A DNA stretch of 64,000 bases, taken from contig NZ_JHUW01000008.1 in the NCBI RefSeq assembly GCF_000619825.1, forward strand, positions 310,001 through 374,000. The letters are read 5' to 3'. Source of the DNA: Prevotella sp. MA2016 (GTDB taxonomy: Bacteria; Bacteroidota; Bacteroidia; Bacteroidales; Bacteroidaceae). Below, in pieces: positions 61,992-64,000 of this stretch (position 1 is the first letter of the stretch; each line of letters opens with the position of its first letter). Both the position numbers and the translations under genes were made by a program. The notes under the pieces were generated by a model. The model searched no databases, had not been told where the DNA came from, and saw only the letters and a list, made by a program, of their open reading frames with translations.

Positions 61992-63365
61992 ATGATAAAG
62001 AATTATATAAAGGTTTTTAGTTTAACAACTCTACTATGCTGCTGTACACCATTGTACGCACAGTCTATTCTGGACGATCCCGAAGATGAGACGGAAGACG
62101 TCGATACCCTATTCGTCCCCATCGAGGACGAGATCTCTGTAGTCGATTATCAAGGAAACGAAGAACTCATCGAGTTCCCTGAGGCCATGACATTCAATCT
62201 CGATAGTCTGCTGGGCCTCTATATGACCAAGACTTATCTGAGTCCTGGTGATTGTCAGATGAAAGATGAGAACCCGACATTCACACCTGAGGAGTATATG
62301 GAGCGACTTCGCCGTATGCCAACCGTCATGGAGATGGCCTACAACGATATTGTTCAGCGCTTCATCGACCGTTATATGGGACGCCTGCGCCACTCTGTCA
62401 GTCTGATGCTGGGCGCATCCAACTTCTATATCCCCATCTTCGAAGAGGCGCTCGAGGCTTACCAGGTACCACTGGAGCTCAAATATCTGCCGGTCATTGA
62501 GAGTGCACTCAACCCCAAGGCGGTATCGCGCGTTGGAGCCACTGGTCTGTGGCAGTTCATGCTGACCACCGGTAAACAATATGGACTGGAGGTCAACTCA
62601 TTGGTTGACGAGCGCCGCGACCCGGTGAAAGCATCTTATGCGGCAGCACGCTACCTGCGCGACCTCTACCGGGTGTTTGGCGATTGGAACTTGGTGATTG
62701 CAGCATACAACTGCGGACCAGGCAACATCAACAAGGCTATTCATCGTGCCGGTGGCGAGAAAGACTACTGGCGCCTGTACCCCTATCTGCCAGCAGAGAC
62801 TCGTGGTTATGTGCCGGCTTTCATCGCCGCCAACTATGCCATGACTTATTACTGCGAGCATAACATCTGCCCCATGACCACACGTCTGCCACTGCAGACC
62901 GACACCGTTGTGGTGGACCGCGATGTACACCTGCAACAGGTGGCCGCCGTGCTCGACCTCGACATCGAGATGCTACGCTCGCTGAACCCTGAATACCGTC
63001 GCGACATCGTACCTGGTACCAATAAGAAACACGCCATCCGACTGCCTATGGCAGATGCCGTTCGTTTCATCGATATGCAGGATTCTATCTATAGCTATCG
63101 TGCCGACGAACTACTCACCAAACGTACTGTGGTTGATGCCAACGACGATCAGCCCACGTATCGCAGCAGTAAGAGCAGTCGTCGTGGTCGCAGCGCCCGC
63201 GGCAGTCGCAAATCGCGCCGTGGCGGCTCTAGCGTAACCATCCGCTCTGGTCAGACCCTGGGCGAGATTGCCCGTCGTAATGGCACCACCGTGGCTAAGC
63301 TGAAGAAGCTGAACGGCCTTCGTGGTAACAACATCCGAGCAGGCAAGAAACTGCGCGTAAGATAA
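61992..63365 (+). CDS. MltD-like lytic transglycosylase with LysM domain
   Basis: A 457-residue exported enzyme: signal peptide (about 1-23, ends YAQ), an acidic N-terminal region, the SLT domain with catalytic Glu near 170 in YLPVIESALNPKAVS and ATGLWQFM, then VIAAYNCGPGN. A linker rich in Ser/Arg/Gly (SSRRGRSARGSRKSRRGG, about 390-410) precedes one LysM at the end (RSGQTLGEIARRNGTTVAKL). It cuts glycan strands in peptidoglycan. The strongly basic linker may help bind DNA or anionic polymers but is more likely a flexible spacer. Confidence 0.92.
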   Translation: MIKNYIKVFSLTTLLCCCTPLYAQSILDDPEDETEDVDTLFVPIEDEISVVDYQGNEELIEFPEAMTFNLDSLLGLYMTKTYLSPGDCQMKDENPTFTPEEYMERLRRMPTVMEMAYNDIVQRFIDRYMGRLRHSVSLMLGASNFYIPIFEEALEAYQVPLELKYLPVIESALNPKAVSRVGATGLWQFMLTTGKQYGLEVNSLVDERRDPVKASYAAARYLRDLYRVFGDWNLVIAAYNCGPGNINKAIHRAGGEKDYWRLYPYLPAETRGYVPAFIAANYAMTYYCEHNICPMTTRLPLQTDTVVVDRDVHLQQVAAVLDLDIEMLRSLNPEYRRDIVPGTNKKHAIRLPMADAVRFIDMQDSIYSYRADELLTKRTVVDANDDQPTYRSSKSSRRGRSARGSRKSRRGGSSVTIRSGQTLGEIARRNGTTVAKLKKLNGLRGNNIRAGKKLRVR

Positions 63366-63399
63366 AGAAGATTGACGTTTTAATGAAAGTGAAAGAGGT

Positions 63400-64000
63400 A
63401 TGACAGAAGAGAAGCAGTTAACCCAAGAGGAGAAAGACGACCAGATGATCAACGCAGCGTTCGAGAAGCTGCTCAACGACTATATTTCATCGCGTCATCG
63501 CAAGAAAGTCGACCTTATCACCAAGGCCTTCAATTTTGCACGTCAGGCACACAAAGGCGTACGCCGCCTCTCTGGCGAGCCATATATCATGCACCCCATC
63601 GCCGTGGCACAGATAGCCTGCGGCGAGGTTGGACTGGGCTCTACCAGCATCTGCGCCGCCCTCTTGCACGATGTAGTGGAAGACACCGATTACACCGTCG
63701 AGGATATAGAGAACATCTTTGGTGCCAAGATTGCACAGATTGTAGATGGACTGACCAAGATCAGCGGCGGCATCTTCGGCGAACAGGCTTCGGCACAAGC
63801 CGAGAACTTCAAGAAACTGCTTCTCACCATGAGCGATGACATCCGTGTCATCATCATCAAAATCTGCGACCGTCTGCATAACATGCGTACACTCGACAGT
63901 CAACCTGCCAACAAGCAGTACAAAATTGCGGGCGAGACGCTATATATTTATGCACCACTGGCCAACCGTCTGGGATTGAATAAGATCAAGACAGAACTGG
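63400..64000 (+). CDS. RelA/SpoT family (p)ppGpp synthetase/hydrolase, 5' part
   Basis: The frame opens at ATG 63400 (MTEEKQLTQEEKDDQM) and is cut by the window end after about 200 codons. The HD hydrolase domain is present: HPIAVAQIA, then LLHDVVEDT with His90-Asp91 and the HDxxED motif at 90-95, and DRLHNMRTL. The intact motif suggests an active hydrolase, so a bifunctional SpoT/Rel type rather than RelA with a dead HD. The synthetase, TGS and ACT domains lie beyond the window. It follows mltD by 34 bp. Confidence 0.93.
   Translation, partial: MTEEKQLTQEEKDDQMINAAFEKLLNDYISSRHRKKVDLITKAFNFARQAHKGVRRLSGEPYIMHPIAVAQIACGEVGLGSTSICAALLHDVVEDTDYTVEDIENIFGAKIAQIVDGLTKISGGIFGEQASAQAENFKKLLLTMSDDIRVIIIKICDRLHNMRTLDSQPANKQYKIAGETLYIYAPLANRLGLNKIKTEL

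Overview
The window looks like chromosomal core DNA of a Bacteroidota bacterium, most likely a Prevotellaceae-type Bacteroidales. The evidence is the recurring -7 box TAnnTTTG, often with a -33 TTG/TTTG about 19-20 bp upstream; the near absence of Shine-Dalgarno sites, with A-rich leaders instead; families typical of the phylum (DUF3098, DUF4249, LruC/DUF4842, DUF5683, DUF5020, OstA-like, SurA-type parvulins in tandem); and the gene orders. I see no phage, insertion sequence, CRISPR array or rRNA. Coding density is high, with many 4-bp ATGA overlaps.

Layout. 1-6.3 kb: 3' part of cmk, a FadL-type porin, then the reverse-strand operon ftsX-DUF3098-uppP-truB-queA-folK (division, lipid carrier recycling, tRNA modification, folate). 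6.4-11 kb: a radical SAM protein, a large LruC-domain surface lipoprotein, a DUF2461 protein and a metallo-beta-lactamase-fold lipoprotein. 11-17.4 kb: a PaaK-like CoA ligase with a tandem ACT protein, tRNA-Val, purB, an RsuA/RluB pseudouridine synthase with a long Gly/Arg/Gln/Tyr repeat tail, asnS. 17.4-26 kb: antiporter-lolD-cvfB operon, asd, a DUF4249/TonB-receptor pair and small lipoproteins. 26-29.4 kb: rsfS-ftsH-cdsA. 29.5-35.6 kb: tRNA-Gln, a membrane-anchored TPR/AraC regulator, a predicted small RNA, the N-degron operon clpS-clpA-aat, and a second predicted RNA with an almost C-free body. 35.6-50.6 kb, reverse strand: MATE transporter, tRNA-Val, then tig and clpP-clpX-recQ-guaB-ppiC-surA-ostA-mutL. 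50.7-55 kb: lptB, mlaE-mlaF, and a three-gene RsbW-like/STAS/HATPase set. 55-59.5 kb: surE-lpxB-NCS2 permease-DUF5020 porin and a lipoprotein. 59.6-64 kb: parA-parB-DUF5683-mltD-rel/spoT (cut by the window end).

Shared themes are envelope building (UppP, LolD, LptB, OstA-like, SurA/PpiC, MlaEF, LpxB, CdsA, MltD), proteolysis (FtsH, ClpA/S, ClpXP, Aat, Tig) and RNA/translation (QueA, TruB, RluB-like, AsnS, RsfS, three tRNAs).

The most unusual signals are noncoding or residue-level. (1) A promoter-terminator unit at 35.3-35.6 kb has a 112-nt stretch without a single C and eleven UUAG motifs. (2) A predicted small RNA at 31.8 kb is preceded by spaced operator-like repeats beside a divergent membrane-bound AraC regulator, and both RNAs bracket clpS-clpA-aat. 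(3) ClpP has Asn where the catalytic Asp is expected. (4) MutL lacks the usual endonuclease motifs. (5) Two divergent promoters at 25.55 kb are interleaved. All calls come from reading the sequence; no database search was run.
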